Shown piece by piece: positions 9,254-18,145 of a DNA stretch of 64,000 nucleotides; within the stretch, counting starts at the first letter, position 1, and each line of letters begins with the position of its first letter. The DNA comes from Rhodopseudomonas boonkerdii (GTDB taxonomy: Bacteria > Pseudomonadota > Alphaproteobacteria > Rhizobiales > Xanthobacteraceae). Below the pieces are notes generated by a model. That model was given only the letters and a program-made list of their open reading frames with translations. It was not told the DNA's origin and made no database searches. Where the stretch lies: contig NZ_CP036537.1 of NCBI RefSeq assembly GCF_021184025.1, forward strand, positions 62,001 through 126,000. Direction: 5' to 3'. The position numbers and the translations under genes are program-made.

Positions 9254-10003
9254 ATGAGACTTCAGGGCCTGTCCACCATCGTCACCGGCGGCGCATCCGG
9301 CTTCGGCGCCGAGATCGCGCGCGCCTATGCGCGCGAAGGCGCCAGGGTCGTGATCTTCGATCTAAATGCCGATGGCGCAAGGAAAGTGGCTGACGAGATC
9401 GGCGCCAGCGCAATCGCGCATGGCGGCAGTGTCGCCAACAAGGCCGACGTCGATGCCGCTGTGAAACTCGCGGTCGACAAATTCGGCAAGCTCGATGTGG
9501 TCGTCAACAATGCCGGCTGGACCTTCCGCAACAAGCCGATGCTGGAGGTGACAGAAGAAGAATTCGATCGGGTCTTCGACGTCAATGTGAAGTCGATCTT
9601 CCTGATGACCAATGCCTGCGTACCCGTCATGAAGAAACAGAAGAGCGGCCGCATCATCAATATCGGCTCCACCGCCGGCGTGCGCCCACGCCCCGGCCTC
9701 ACCTGGTACAACGCCTCCAAGGGCGCGGTGAACCTGATGTCGAAATCGATGGCCGTGGAGCTTGCGCCCGACGGCATCCGCGTCAACTGCATCGCACCCG
9801 TCATGGGCGAAACCGGCCTGCTGGAAGCGTTCATGGGGGTGCCGGACACGCCGGAGAATCGCGCCAAGTTCATCGGCACCATTCCGCTCGGCCGCATGTC
9901 TCGCCCGTCGGATATCGCCAATGCCTGTGTCTATATGGCGGGCGAGGAATCCGAATTCCTCACCGGCGTGATCCTGCCGGTCGATGGCGGCCGAACCATC
10001 TAG
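9254..10003 (+). CDS. short-chain dehydrogenase/reductase (SDR)
   Basis: NAD(P)-dependent oxidoreductase of 249 aa, classical SDR. It shows the Rossmann motif TGGASGFGAEIA near residue 12, NNAG near residue 85, the catalytic Ser in NIGSTAG and the YNASK motif near residue 155. The C-terminal segment ends with FLTGVILPVDGGRTI, as in FabG-like and glucose-dehydrogenase-like members. The exact substrate cannot be read from the sequence. A start five codons upstream (9239) is possible, but the ATG at 9254 has GGAG eight bases before it and fits the family N-terminus. Confidence 0.88.
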   Translation: MRLQGLSTIVTGGASGFGAEIARAYAREGARVVIFDLNADGARKVADEIGASAIAHGGSVANKADVDAAVKLAVDKFGKLDVVVNNAGWTFRNKPMLEVTEEEFDRVFDVNVKSIFLMTNACVPVMKKQKSGRIINIGSTAGVRPRPGLTWYNASKGAVNLMSKSMAVELAPDGIRVNCIAPVMGETGLLEAFMGVPDTPENRAKFIGTIPLGRMSRPSDIANACVYMAGEESEFLTGVILPVDGGRTI

Positions 10004-10018
10004 GAAATTCGTAAACCA

Positions 10019-10038
10019 TCGAATCCGGTGAGATTCGA
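10019..10038 (+). other. 7-bp perfect inverted repeat after the SDR gene
   Basis: TCGAATC, a six-base loop, GATTCGA, placed 16 bp after the SDR stop. There is no T-run directly after it, so it may be a weak terminator or an RNA 3' end structure. Confidence 0.35.
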
Positions 10039-10126
10039 TTCACCAATTCCTTTAAGCAGTTCAGCCCAGGTTCATGCGATGATGTCTGCATGATCGAGGG
10101 ACAAACCTCGGCAGGGAAGGCGTCAG

Positions 10127-10151
10127 GGTCAGGCCGGTCAACGGCCTGGCC
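10127..10151 (+). other. strong hairpin in the leader of a small membrane protein gene
   Basis: GGTCAGGCCG and CGGCCTGGCC form a 10-bp stem (one G-U pair) around a 5-base loop, followed by CCCGCTCTTT. A smaller hairpin (CGAGG/CCTCG, 10095-10110) lies just upstream. It could terminate the SDR transcript or structure the leader of the small gene that starts 20 bp later. Confidence 0.45.
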
Positions 10152-10170
10152 CCGCTCTTTGGGGATCATC

Positions 10171-10350
10171 ATGGCAGCAAAGAAGAAAGTGGCTCCGCGC
10201 AGGAAAGCGGCGTCATTTGAGCCCGTGCATCCGGTTTTCGCCGTTTTGCGCACCGCGACCCGCAGTGTCGTCAACATGGCGGTCGTCAGCACGGCCTGTG
10301 GCATGACGCTGCTGACCTTGATGGGCGTGTTGAAGTTCCAGCTCGCCTAG
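10171..10350 (+). CDS. small single-pass membrane protein, hypothetical
   Basis: 59-residue protein. The basic N-terminus (MAAKKKVAPRRKAA) is followed by one hydrophobic segment, about residues 35-57 (VNMAVVSTACGMTLLTLMGVL), consistent with a single inner-membrane helix and a cytoplasmic basic tail. The ATG at 10171 has GGGGAT seven bases upstream. An in-frame start at 10090 would add 27 residues encoded by the hairpin region and looks less likely. Its stop overlaps the stop of the convergent flavin disulfide reductase gene (shared CTAG). I do not recognise a family; function unknown. Confidence 0.55.
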   Translation: MAAKKKVAPRRKAASFEPVHPVFAVLRTATRSVVNMAVVSTACGMTLLTLMGVLKFQLA

Positions 10351-11723
10351 GCACTCTTCATACTGCCCAGCAGTGTCGGGATCAGTTCCGACACCGTGGG
10401 ATGCACCGGCACCGCCCATTGCAGTTCAGTATAGTCCGCGCCGGCATTCATGATATCGAGAATGCCGTGAATGGCCTCATCGCCTGAGGTGCCTAGGATC
10501 GCGGCGCCGAGAATTTTCTTCGACTGCGCATCGACGATCACCTGCATCTTTCCGAAGGTCTCACCTTTTTCCACCGCGCGGCCCACATGTTTCATCAGCC
10601 GCTCGCCGATTAGCAGCCTTTTGCCCGTGGCTTTCGCCTGCGTCACCGTCATGCCGACGCGTCCAAGCGGCGGATCGATAAACAGCGCATAGCCGGGAAT
10701 ACGATCGCTGACTTTCCGCCTCTGGCCGTCGAGAAGATTGGCGACGATAATTTCGAAATCGTTGTAAGCGGTATGCGTGAAAGCACCGCGACCGTTGCAA
10801 TCGCCCATTGCGTAGATGCCAGGGACACCGGTCGCAAGACCATCGTCGACCTTGATGTAGCCACGCTCGTCCACTTCCACGCCGGCTTTGTCGAGACCGA
10901 GATCGTCGGTGTTCGGCTGCCGTCCCACGGCTAGCAGCACATCGCTGCCGATGACCTCTGGCTCCCCCTCGCTGCAATCGACGCCGACGGCAACGCCATC
11001 CGGATGCGGCTTGAAAGTGATGCATTCGGCGCTGGTCCGAACATGAATGCCTTCGGCTTCCAGAATCTCGCGGATCATCTCGGAAATATCGGAGTCCTCG
11101 CGCGACACCAGACGCGGTCCCTTCTCGACCACCGTCACCTCCGCGCCGAAACGGCGGTACATCTGCGCAAATTCGAGACCTATATAGCTGCCGCCGACCA
11201 CGACGAGATGTTTTGGCACCCTGTCGAGCTTCAGCATGCCGCTATTGGTGAGATACGGCACATCGTTCACACCCGGGAAATCCGGCACCACGGGACGACC
11301 GCCGACATTGACGAAGATCTTCGGCGCCGTCAGCAGCTCATCGCCAACGCGCACGGTGGTTGCGGATTCGAAACGCGCATGACCGTCGAACACCGTGCAA
11401 TTCGTCATCTTGCGCAACCAGACTTCGACTCCGCTCCGCGAGTCCATAGTGACCTTGTCGGCACGCGCGCGCACCCTGACCATGTCAATGCGCACGGGCG
11501 CATCGATCATCACGCCGTATTCGCTGCCACGTCTTGCAAGATGCGCCGCATATGCACTCGCCACCATGGTCTTGGTCGGCTTGCAGCCGGTATTGACGCA
11601 TGTGCCACCGAACAGATGACGCTCGATGACGGCCACTTTCTGCCCGGCCGCTGTCAGGCGACCAGCAAGCGGAGGACCCGCCTGACCGGTACCGATGATG
11701 ATGGCGTCAAATTGATGTGCCAT
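10347..11723 (-). CDS. class I pyridine nucleotide-disulfide oxidoreductase (MerA/Lpd-like)
   Basis: FAD-dependent disulfide reductase of 458 aa. It has an FAD-binding GXGXXG-type motif (IIIGTGQAGPPLAGRL), the redox-active disulfide in GGTCVNTGCKPTK, an NAD(P)-binding segment VVVGGSYIGLEFAQMYRRFG, the second FAD motif GIYAMGDC and a C-terminal dimerisation domain with HPTVSELIPTLL. The histidine of HPTVSE is the catalytic base of the family. The true substrate is not evident: it lacks the MerA C-terminal Cys pair and no E1/E2 genes are nearby. The ATG at 11723 has GGAGG ten bases upstream; an upstream TTG at 11762 is less likely. Confidence 0.87.
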   Translation of the reverse strand: MAHQFDAIIIGTGQAGPPLAGRLTAAGQKVAVIERHLFGGTCVNTGCKPTKTMVASAYAAHLARRGSEYGVMIDAPVRIDMVRVRARADKVTMDSRSGVEVWLRKMTNCTVFDGHARFESATTVRVGDELLTAPKIFVNVGGRPVVPDFPGVNDVPYLTNSGMLKLDRVPKHLVVVGGSYIGLEFAQMYRRFGAEVTVVEKGPRLVSREDSDISEMIREILEAEGIHVRTSAECITFKPHPDGVAVGVDCSEGEPEVIGSDVLLAVGRQPNTDDLGLDKAGVEVDERGYIKVDDGLATGVPGIYAMGDCNGRGAFTHTAYNDFEIIVANLLDGQRRKVSDRIPGYALFIDPPLGRVGMTVTQAKATGKRLLIGERLMKHVGRAVEKGETFGKMQVIVDAQSKKILGAAILGTSGDEAIHGILDIMNAGADYTELQWAVPVHPTVSELIPTLLGSMKSA

Positions 11724-11809
11724 GTCCAGACAGCCTCCAAATGAATGCGAGCTTCCGTTCAAACCTTATTGGCACATATTCCAAGCGAAAAAACGGCGTC
11801 TGGCTCCGC

Positions 11810-12742
11810 TCAGGCCGCGGCCACGGCCACGGCCACGGCGAAGCCGATGCGTGGGAAATGAACCGCGACCACTCCGATTTCCGGATCTTCGCGGCGGATG
11901 ATCACGCGCTCGCGATTTGCTGCGAGACATGTGCCTTTCACGGTATCGAAACCCCAGTCGGTCGGCGTCACCACCAGCGGCATCCCGATCGGCCACTCTG
12001 ATGCCGTATCGCTCACAGGCTCCGGTTCGATGGCGCGAGCCACATCGAGCGCTGCGTCCGGTGTCATTGTCTGAGCGCCGCCATGCCCGAGGGCAGCGAT
12101 ACGATCCATCCATGTCAGCACGCCCGGATAATCGGACAGGCCTTCGTTCTCGCCGAGATTGCCACGCGCATACCACAACGGGTGATAGACGGCGACATCG
12201 GCCAGTGAAAGCTGTTTGCCGAGAATGAAGGGACCGCCCTCGGCAAGACATTGATCAATCCATGCCAGATGGTATCGAAACTGATCGCGCAACGATGGCA
12301 CGCGTGGACGCATCTTTTCGCTGTCCCAGCCATCGAACCTGCCGGCAGTGAATGTCGCGCGATCGGCGTGCAGTTCCGGCGGAAAACGATCGCCATTGAT
12401 GCCGAAGACGAGACCGAGCGATGTCGCGAACAAGGCCTGGTCTGCCCAGCCAGCGATCATGTCGGCACGGCCGCGTGCCCCAAGCGGATACAATGAGGGA
12501 TCGGGAAAGCGCCGCTCGAGTTCGGCAAGGATCAGCCGCGTATCACAATAGATGTCGGCGCCAATCTGCAGCACGGGAATGCGCCGATAGCCGCCTGTCA
12601 ACGGGATAAGCTGCGGCTTCGGAGCCATGCGTGGCTGCTCCACCGAGCGCCAGCGCAGGCTCTTCGCCCCGAATGTGATCCGGACTTTCTCGGCGAATGG
12701 CGAACGCGAATAGTGATGAAGAATGAGATCTGGCGCTGCCAC
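11810..12742 (-). CDS. glutathione S-transferase family protein
   Basis: Soluble protein of 310 aa. The N-terminal thioredoxin-like GST domain (about 5-80) has HHYSRSPFAEKVRI, with Ser in the catalytic position region, and the cis-Pro RRIPVLQIG, followed by an all-alpha C-terminal domain with SLADVAVYHPLWY. About 80 extra C-terminal residues (from about 230) form a separate module of unknown function, so the protein is longer than the usual 200-230 aa. It starts with GTG and has a poor ribosome binding site. It may detoxify electrophiles, but this is inferred from family only. Confidence 0.8.
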   Translation of the reverse strand: MAAPDLILHHYSRSPFAEKVRITFGAKSLRWRSVEQPRMAPKPQLIPLTGGYRRIPVLQIGADIYCDTRLILAELERRFPDPSLYPLGARGRADMIAGWADQALFATSLGLVFGINGDRFPPELHADRATFTAGRFDGWDSEKMRPRVPSLRDQFRYHLAWIDQCLAEGGPFILGKQLSLADVAVYHPLWYARGNLGENEGLSDYPGVLTWMDRIAALGHGGAQTMTPDAALDVARAIEPEPVSDTASEWPIGMPLVVTPTDWGFDTVKGTCLAANRERVIIRREDPEIGVVAVHFPRIGFAVAVAVAAA

Positions 12743-12761
12743 CCGCGAGACGATCCGTCAG

Positions 12762-12968
12762 TCAGTGTTTGGTCGCTGACGATGCATCCTGCATCGCCTC
12801 GAATTCGGCGAGCGGATAGACGAGGCCGTCCGGGCTCGTGATCTCGATATCCCAGCTGCCATCTTCCAGCAGCTCCTTGGCTTTCTTGACGGCGCCCGCA
12901 GCGTTGTCGCGGCGGAGTGATACGGTGCCGGACGTGTCAGTCCCTTTGACGAAGAAAGGCAAGTTCAT
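12762..12968 (-). CDS. small conserved-type hypothetical protein
   Basis: 68-residue soluble protein, begins MNLPFFVKGTDTSGTVSLRRDN, with a helical Ala/Lys segment (AVKKAKELLEDG) and an acidic C-terminus. The ATG is preceded by a strong GAGGGAGG that abuts the start codon. It resembles small uncharacterised proteins annotated in Bradyrhizobium relatives, but I cannot name a family. It is 19 bp upstream of the GST gene on the same strand and probably co-transcribed with it. Confidence 0.6.
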   Translation of the reverse strand: MNLPFFVKGTDTSGTVSLRRDNAAGAVKKAKELLEDGSWDIEITSPDGLVYPLAEFEAMQDASSATKH

Positions 12969-13078
12969 CCTCCCTCTGCAAATCTACTGTCCGCGGCATC
13001 ATCGCCGCGTCACACGATATCTGATCACAAGCCGATGCGTCGCGCCAGCAACTTGAAAGTGACGCCAGCGCGACATCT

Positions 13079-14359
13079 TCACGGTTTCGCGCGCAAGGTA
13101 GACGGGCGTGTCAGTGCGAAGAAGATTAAAGCGCCGGTGGTCAGACATACCGCCATGACAATCAGTACCGCCGGCAGTCCCCAATAGGCGGCGACTGGAC
13201 TGGTAATCGACTGCATGACTGCCGTGCCAAGAAAGAAGGCCAGATTGGAGGCCGACAACGCCTTGCCGATGTTCTCGGGTGCAACGGCTTGACGGACCAT
13301 GCCATAGATGAGCGGCTGCATGGCAACGAGGAAACCGAACGTTACCAGCAACACGCTATCGACAGCCACCGGCAGCAACGGAACACCGAGCAGACGCGCA
13401 AGCGGGTAGCCGGGTGCGCCGGACGCCATGATCAGCAGCAGAGCGGCGGCAACCAGATGCACGCCGAGCAACAGCACGCGGCGGCCGCCGAACTTGCGAT
13501 CGATGATGCCCGATACCACCGGCGCGATCACCAGCGCGATGGTAAATAGCAGCAGCACATTGCCGGCCTCGATGCGCGACAGGCCCTTGATTGTCATCAA
13601 CCAGGGCCCGGCCCAGAGCCCGCGCAGCACAAGCTGCATTGCCAGCGATACGAAAGCGAGGATGATGATGCCGCGCAGTGCCCGCGACAGACCGAGACGC
13701 AACACCGAAACCATTTCAACACCGAGAGCCCGCTGCTGTCCCTCCGGCCGCACGATCGGCACGATCACGGCAATGAGACCTGCCACGATGACGGCAGCGG
13801 CGGCCGCAGTCCAGTAACCGGCACGCCAGCCCCAGTGCTCGACGACATAGGCCAGCGGGCTGGCGGACAGCAGCAGGCCGGAATTCCCGAAGGACAGGAT
13901 GATACCCGACCACAAGCCGAACTGCGCCGCCGTCAACCGCTTGGCCGCGAGCGTGATCGGGCACATCAGCATCCCCGACGTCGCCATACCGATCGTGGCC
14001 TGCGAAACGAAGAAGGACAGCGGGCCGGTCGAGAAGGCAGCGATCGCCGCACCGACGATCGTGCCTGCGAACAGCACCAGCGACACTGAGCGAATGCTGT
14101 AGCGATCCAGCGCAACACCGACCGGGATCTGCAGCATGGCGAAGAAAAAATGATAGGCTGAGGTCAACGCCGCCAATGTCTGCGGGGTGACGCCGAGATC
14201 GGGCGCCATCACGTCGATCGCCAGAGCCGGCGTGGTCCGCAGCATGTTGGACAGCACGTGCCCGCAAGTGAGAATGAGCAGCGCAGCCATCAGCGCCACG
14301 CTGACGCGCGGTTCGGCAGCTTCGGGCTTTGCGGGAGACAGAGTTTCGGCAGCAGTCAT
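13079..14359 (-). CDS. MFS transporter
   Basis: Major facilitator permease of 426 aa with about 12 hydrophobic helices. The loop after helix 2 (GVALDRYSIRSVSLVLF) resembles the MFS G-x3-D-R-x-G/S-R-R motif. The N-terminus is short and charged (TAAETLSPAKPEAAEPR). Substrate unknown. It is downstream of the YdeP-like oxidoreductase on the same strand (86 bp gap) and may be expressed with it. Confidence 0.85.
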   Translation of the reverse strand: MTAAETLSPAKPEAAEPRVSVALMAALLILTCGHVLSNMLRTTPALAIDVMAPDLGVTPQTLAALTSAYHFFFAMLQIPVGVALDRYSIRSVSLVLFAGTIVGAAIAAFSTGPLSFFVSQATIGMATSGMLMCPITLAAKRLTAAQFGLWSGIILSFGNSGLLLSASPLAYVVEHWGWRAGYWTAAAAAVIVAGLIAVIVPIVRPEGQQRALGVEMVSVLRLGLSRALRGIIILAFVSLAMQLVLRGLWAGPWLMTIKGLSRIEAGNVLLLFTIALVIAPVVSGIIDRKFGGRRVLLLGVHLVAAALLLIMASGAPGYPLARLLGVPLLPVAVDSVLLVTFGFLVAMQPLIYGMVRQAVAPENIGKALSASNLAFFLGTAVMQSITSPVAAYWGLPAVLIVMAVCLTTGALIFFALTRPSTLRAKP

Positions 14360-14445
14360 AATGACGCTCGCCTACGAGATAATGTCGCAGGCGACAACCG
14401 CCACGAAAGCCGTGGCGGTCATGCATGACCCATGCTGCACCGCAG

Positions 14446-16734
14446 CTAAGCTGCGGCGGCAATCTTTACCGGCACCGACTTGTAGGCGGGCGTACCTGAA
14501 CGCGCATCATGCGCGTCAAGCGCAACCAGCACATTGGCTTCGGGATAGTAGACCGCGATCGAGCCTTTCGGGATGTCATAGGCCACCGCCGTGACGCCGC
14601 GCATGGCGCGTACCGGACCATTTGGCGCATCCAGGACCACATCGATGACATCGCCATGGGCGAGGCCGCGGCTGACGAGATCGTCTGCATTGACGAAGAC
14701 GATGTCACGACGTCCGGTAATGCCGCGATAGCGGTCGTTCATGCCGTAAATCGTCGTGTTGTACTGATCATGGCTGCGCAATGTCGTCAGCGTCAGCGCA
14801 TGCTGATCCGACCCGTCTTCATAGAATCCCGGAAACACCAGGAACTGGGCCTTTCCGCTTTCCGTCAGCCATTCGCGTTCCGACGCAGCATTGCGCAGGC
14901 GGAAACCGCCGGGCTTCTTGATGCGCTCGTTATAATTCTCGAAGGCGGGAAACACCGATTCGATGGCGTCGCGAATCCTGTTGTAATCGGCGACAAGGTC
15001 GAGCCAATCCACTTTCGTGTTCGGCAACGTGGCAATCGCCATGTCCGCGACGACACGAGCTTCCGAGCGCAGATGCTCCGACGCCGGTTGCAACCCACCC
15101 CGCGAGCCGTGCACCATGGACATCGAGTCTTCCACGGTGACGAGTTGCTTGCCCGTCGCCTGAATGTCGACCTCGGTGCGACCGAGGCAAGGCAGGATGA
15201 TCGACTCCTTCGCGGTCAGCAGGTGCGAGCGATTCAGTTTGGTGGCGATATGCACGGCGAGATCGAGGCTGCGCATCGCTGGATAGGTCACCTCCGGATC
15301 CGGCATCGCCACCGCGAGGTTGCCGCCGAGCGCGATCAGCGCCTTGGAGCGCCCATCGCGGATCGCCTTCACCGACGCAACCGCATCATGCCCATGCGCG
15401 CGCGGCGGATCGAAACCGAATACACGCTTGATGCCATCGAGCAATGCATCATTCGGCACTTCGGTGATGCCGACGGTCCGATCTCCCTGCACGTTCGAGT
15501 GCCCGCGCAGCGGCGAAATGCCGGCGCCCGGGCGGCCTAAATTACCGCGCAACAGCAGCAGATTGGCGATGTGCTGCACATTCGCTACGCCCTGCCGATG
15601 CTGGGTGATGCCCATGCCGTAATTGATGATGACGCTCTTGGCATTGGCATAGATACGGCCGAGATGCTCGATCTCCGCACGCGTCAGGCCCGACGATGCT
15701 TCGACCGCTTGCCATGAGGTCGCATCGAGATCGGCAAGAAGCCCTTCGATGCCTTCGGTGTGTTCGGCGATAAAAGCACGATCGAGCACATCCGGCCCGC
15801 CAGCGGCACGGCTCTCGGCATCGAGCGCCACCACCGCTTTCATCATGCCCTTCAGCACTGCCAGATCGCCACCGACCTTGATCTGGTAATAGACCGACGA
15901 CAGCTTCGTCGCATGACCTGTCAGCATTTCCGACGGATGCTGCGGCGAGATGAAACGTTCCAGCCCGCGCTCGCGCAGCGGATTGATCGAGACGATGGCC
16001 GCGCCACGCTTGGCGCAGGCACGCAGCGTGTTGAGCATCCGCGGATGATTGGTGCCGGGATTATGACCGATGCAGAAGACGGCGTCCGCATGATCGAAAT
16101 CCTCCAGCGTCACCGTACCCTTACCGATGCCGATAGACTTCGGCAGGCCGACGCTGGTCGCCTCGTGGCACATGTTCGAGCAGTCGGGAAAATTGTTGGT
16201 GCCGTATTCGCGCACGAACAACTGATACAGGAACGCGGCTTCGTTGGAGCAGCGGCCCGACGTATAGAACTCCGCCATGTTGGGATCGGGCAATGCGCGC
16301 AAACCGGCACCGATGCGCGCCATCGCGTCTTCCCACGAGATGGGTAGAAACTTGTCGCTCGCAGCGTCATACGCCATGGGATGAGTCAGACGCCCCTGAT
16401 TTTCCAGAGCGTGGTCGTGCCATTCCCACAGCTCGCTCACCGTATGCTGCGCGAAAAATTCCGGCGTGGTGCGTTTGGCCGTCGCCTCCCAGGCCACGGC
16501 CTTGGCGCCGTTCTCGCAAAACTCGAAGGACGAGGTGTGTTTCGGATCGGGCCATGCGCAGCCCGGACAATCGAAGCCTGTCGGCTGATTCATGGTGAGG
16601 AGGCCGCGGGTCTCATCGACCACCGCGAGCTGGCTGCGTACCGCATCGGCCACAGCGCGCAGCGCGCCCCAGCCTCCGGCCGCGCTCTGATACTCGCCGA
16701 CGCCCTCGACCTTCTTCTTCACCAACTCAGCCAT
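14446..16734 (-). CDS. FdhF/YdeP-family molybdopterin oxidoreductase
   Basis: Large molybdenum enzyme of about 762 aa, related to formate dehydrogenase alpha chains and E. coli YdeP. A Cys pair sits in GFDCPGCAWP (C56, C59) with another Cys in FEFCENG, in place of a complete N-terminal 4Fe-4S motif. Molybdopterin-binding segments follow (IGHNPGTNHPRMLNTLRA, QHRQGVANVQHIANLLLLRGNLGRPGAG), and the C-terminal dinucleotide-binding domain starts near residue 640 (LTLTTLRSHDQYNTTIYG). Reaction unknown; YdeP homologues are linked to acid or nitrosative stress in other bacteria. Starts at 16803 and 16773 are possible; 16734 has AAGG nearby and fits the KVEGVGEYQSAAGGWGAL family start. Confidence 0.85.
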   Translation of the reverse strand: MAELVKKKVEGVGEYQSAAGGWGALRAVADAVRSQLAVVDETRGLLTMNQPTGFDCPGCAWPDPKHTSSFEFCENGAKAVAWEATAKRTTPEFFAQHTVSELWEWHDHALENQGRLTHPMAYDAASDKFLPISWEDAMARIGAGLRALPDPNMAEFYTSGRCSNEAAFLYQLFVREYGTNNFPDCSNMCHEATSVGLPKSIGIGKGTVTLEDFDHADAVFCIGHNPGTNHPRMLNTLRACAKRGAAIVSINPLRERGLERFISPQHPSEMLTGHATKLSSVYYQIKVGGDLAVLKGMMKAVVALDAESRAAGGPDVLDRAFIAEHTEGIEGLLADLDATSWQAVEASSGLTRAEIEHLGRIYANAKSVIINYGMGITQHRQGVANVQHIANLLLLRGNLGRPGAGISPLRGHSNVQGDRTVGITEVPNDALLDGIKRVFGFDPPRAHGHDAVASVKAIRDGRSKALIALGGNLAVAMPDPEVTYPAMRSLDLAVHIATKLNRSHLLTAKESIILPCLGRTEVDIQATGKQLVTVEDSMSMVHGSRGGLQPASEHLRSEARVVADMAIATLPNTKVDWLDLVADYNRIRDAIESVFPAFENYNERIKKPGGFRLRNAASEREWLTESGKAQFLVFPGFYEDGSDQHALTLTTLRSHDQYNTTIYGMNDRYRGITGRRDIVFVNADDLVSRGLAHGDVIDVVLDAPNGPVRAMRGVTAVAYDIPKGSIAVYYPEANVLVALDAHDARSGTPAYKSVPVKIAAAA

Positions 16735-16852
16735 CGCGAGCCTTTCCAGTTTCCCGGCCCATATGGCCGCCATTATTCCGTCTCGTAGCACTATTCGTTG
16801 CATCGCAGCGAATAGACCTTCTCAACTTTGATTGACCAGCGGTGCTTGCGTA

Positions 16853-16879
16853 TTGGACCATATGTTCTCGAAATATAAT
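16853..16879 (+). promoter_or_regulatory. possible sigma-70 promoter for the ene-reductase gene
   Basis: TTGGAC (16853-16858) and TATAAT (16874-16879) with a 15-bp spacer, 43 bp before the ATG. A second TTGACC lies upstream at 16832. The spacer is short for a housekeeping promoter, so this is tentative. Confidence 0.35.
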
Positions 16880-16921
16880 CTTCGTGCCTATCGCCCGATT
16901 GAATTTTTGAATGGAGCCCGG

Positions 16922-18031
16922 ATGTCCTCGTCGCTGTTCGCCCCGCTGAAAGTTGGTCCTTTTACATTGAGCCACCGCGTTGCCATGGCCCCGCTTACGC
17001 GCATGCGCGCTGAGAAATCGTCGCTCGCCGCCCGCGCGCTCAATGCCGAGTATTACGCACAGCGCGCCAGCCAGGGCGGGCTCATCATCGCCGAAGCCTC
17101 GCAGGTGATGCCCGAGGGACAAGGCAGTCCGAACACGCCGGGCATCTATTCGCCAGAGCAGATCGCCGGCTGGAAACAGGTGGTCGACGCGGTCCATGCC
17201 AAGGGCGGCGTTATCTTCCTGCAGCTCTGGCATGTCGGCCGCGTCTCGCACTCCTCGCTGCAGCCTGACGGCAAGTTACCTGTCTCGGCTTCAGCCATCG
17301 CGATCAACGGTACCACGCGGCTGGTCTCCGGGGAGACCGTGCCTTATGAAACGCCGCGCGCGCTGGAGACGAACGAAATCCCGGGCATCATCGAGGCCTA
17401 CCGGCAAGCCACGCGCAATGCCCACGAAGCGGGCTTCGACGGCGTCGAGGTGCATGGCGCCAATGGCTATCTGCTCGAACAGTTCCTGCAGACCCGCAGC
17501 AATCAACGCACCGATCAATATGGCGGCTCCATCGAGAACCGCGCCCGGCTGCTGCTCGAAGTGACCAGGGCTGTGGTCGATGCCTGGAGCGCCGACCGTG
17601 TCGCGGTGCGGATTTCACCCTATGGCGTATCGAACGATTCCGGCGAAGCCGATCCGATGCCGCTCTACAGCTACGTGGTCCGCGAACTTGACAAGCTCGG
17701 CCTCGCTTACCTGCATCTGGTCGAACCGCGCACCAGTGGTGTCGGCCGCGCCGAGGTGTTCCACGAAAATGTGCCGAAGGCCTATGAGCTGTTCCGCCCG
17801 CTCTGGAACGGCGTGCTGGTCACCGCCGGCGGTTTTGACGGCGCTTCTGCCCAGGAGGCCGTCGCATCGGGGAATGTGGACGTCGTCGCCTTCGGCCGCC
17901 CGTTTATCGCCAATCCGGATCTGCCGGAACGCATCAGACTGAAGGCGCCGTTTACGCCCTACAACCGCGCCACCTTTTATGGCGGCGAGGAAAAGGGCTA
18001 CACGGATTATCCGTTCCATCGGGTTGGGTAG
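16922..18031 (+). CDS. old yellow enzyme family ene-reductase (NemA-like)
   Basis: FMN-dependent NAD(P)H oxidoreductase of 369 aa with a TIM-barrel fold. It reduces activated C=C bonds and nitro compounds in the cytoplasm. Visible features are the FMN-binding N-terminus (LFAPLKVGPFTLSHRVAMAPLTRMRA), the LWHVGRVSH strand, the VHGANGYLLEQFL segment, DQYGGSIENRARLLLEV and the phosphate-binding C-terminal ITAGG-like VTAGGF with VAFGRPFIANPDLP. The ATG at 16922 follows GGAGCCCGG; the longer frame from 16832 lacks a ribosome binding site. It is divergent from the YdeP-like gene. Confidence 0.9.
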   Translation: MSSSLFAPLKVGPFTLSHRVAMAPLTRMRAEKSSLAARALNAEYYAQRASQGGLIIAEASQVMPEGQGSPNTPGIYSPEQIAGWKQVVDAVHAKGGVIFLQLWHVGRVSHSSLQPDGKLPVSASAIAINGTTRLVSGETVPYETPRALETNEIPGIIEAYRQATRNAHEAGFDGVEVHGANGYLLEQFLQTRSNQRTDQYGGSIENRARLLLEVTRAVVDAWSADRVAVRISPYGVSNDSGEADPMPLYSYVVRELDKLGLAYLHLVEPRTSGVGRAEVFHENVPKAYELFRPLWNGVLVTAGGFDGASAQEAVASGNVDVVAFGRPFIANPDLPERIRLKAPFTPYNRATFYGGEEKGYTDYPFHRVG

Positions 18032-18047
18032 ACGACAACTTCCTTCA

Positions 18048-18066
18048 CCCCGCATCTTGCGCGGGG
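18048..18066 (+). terminator. possible weak terminator hairpin
   Basis: CCCCGC, a seven-base loop and GCGGGG, 16 bp after the ene-reductase stop, followed by AAAGG rather than a T-run on the plus strand. Confidence 0.35.
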
Positions 18067-18145
18067 AAAGGTTAGGCACAGCACCGCCGAACATATACGC
18101 AGGACCACGGCTTCCCCTGCCGCGGCCCTGTGCTAGTTTCTGCAT

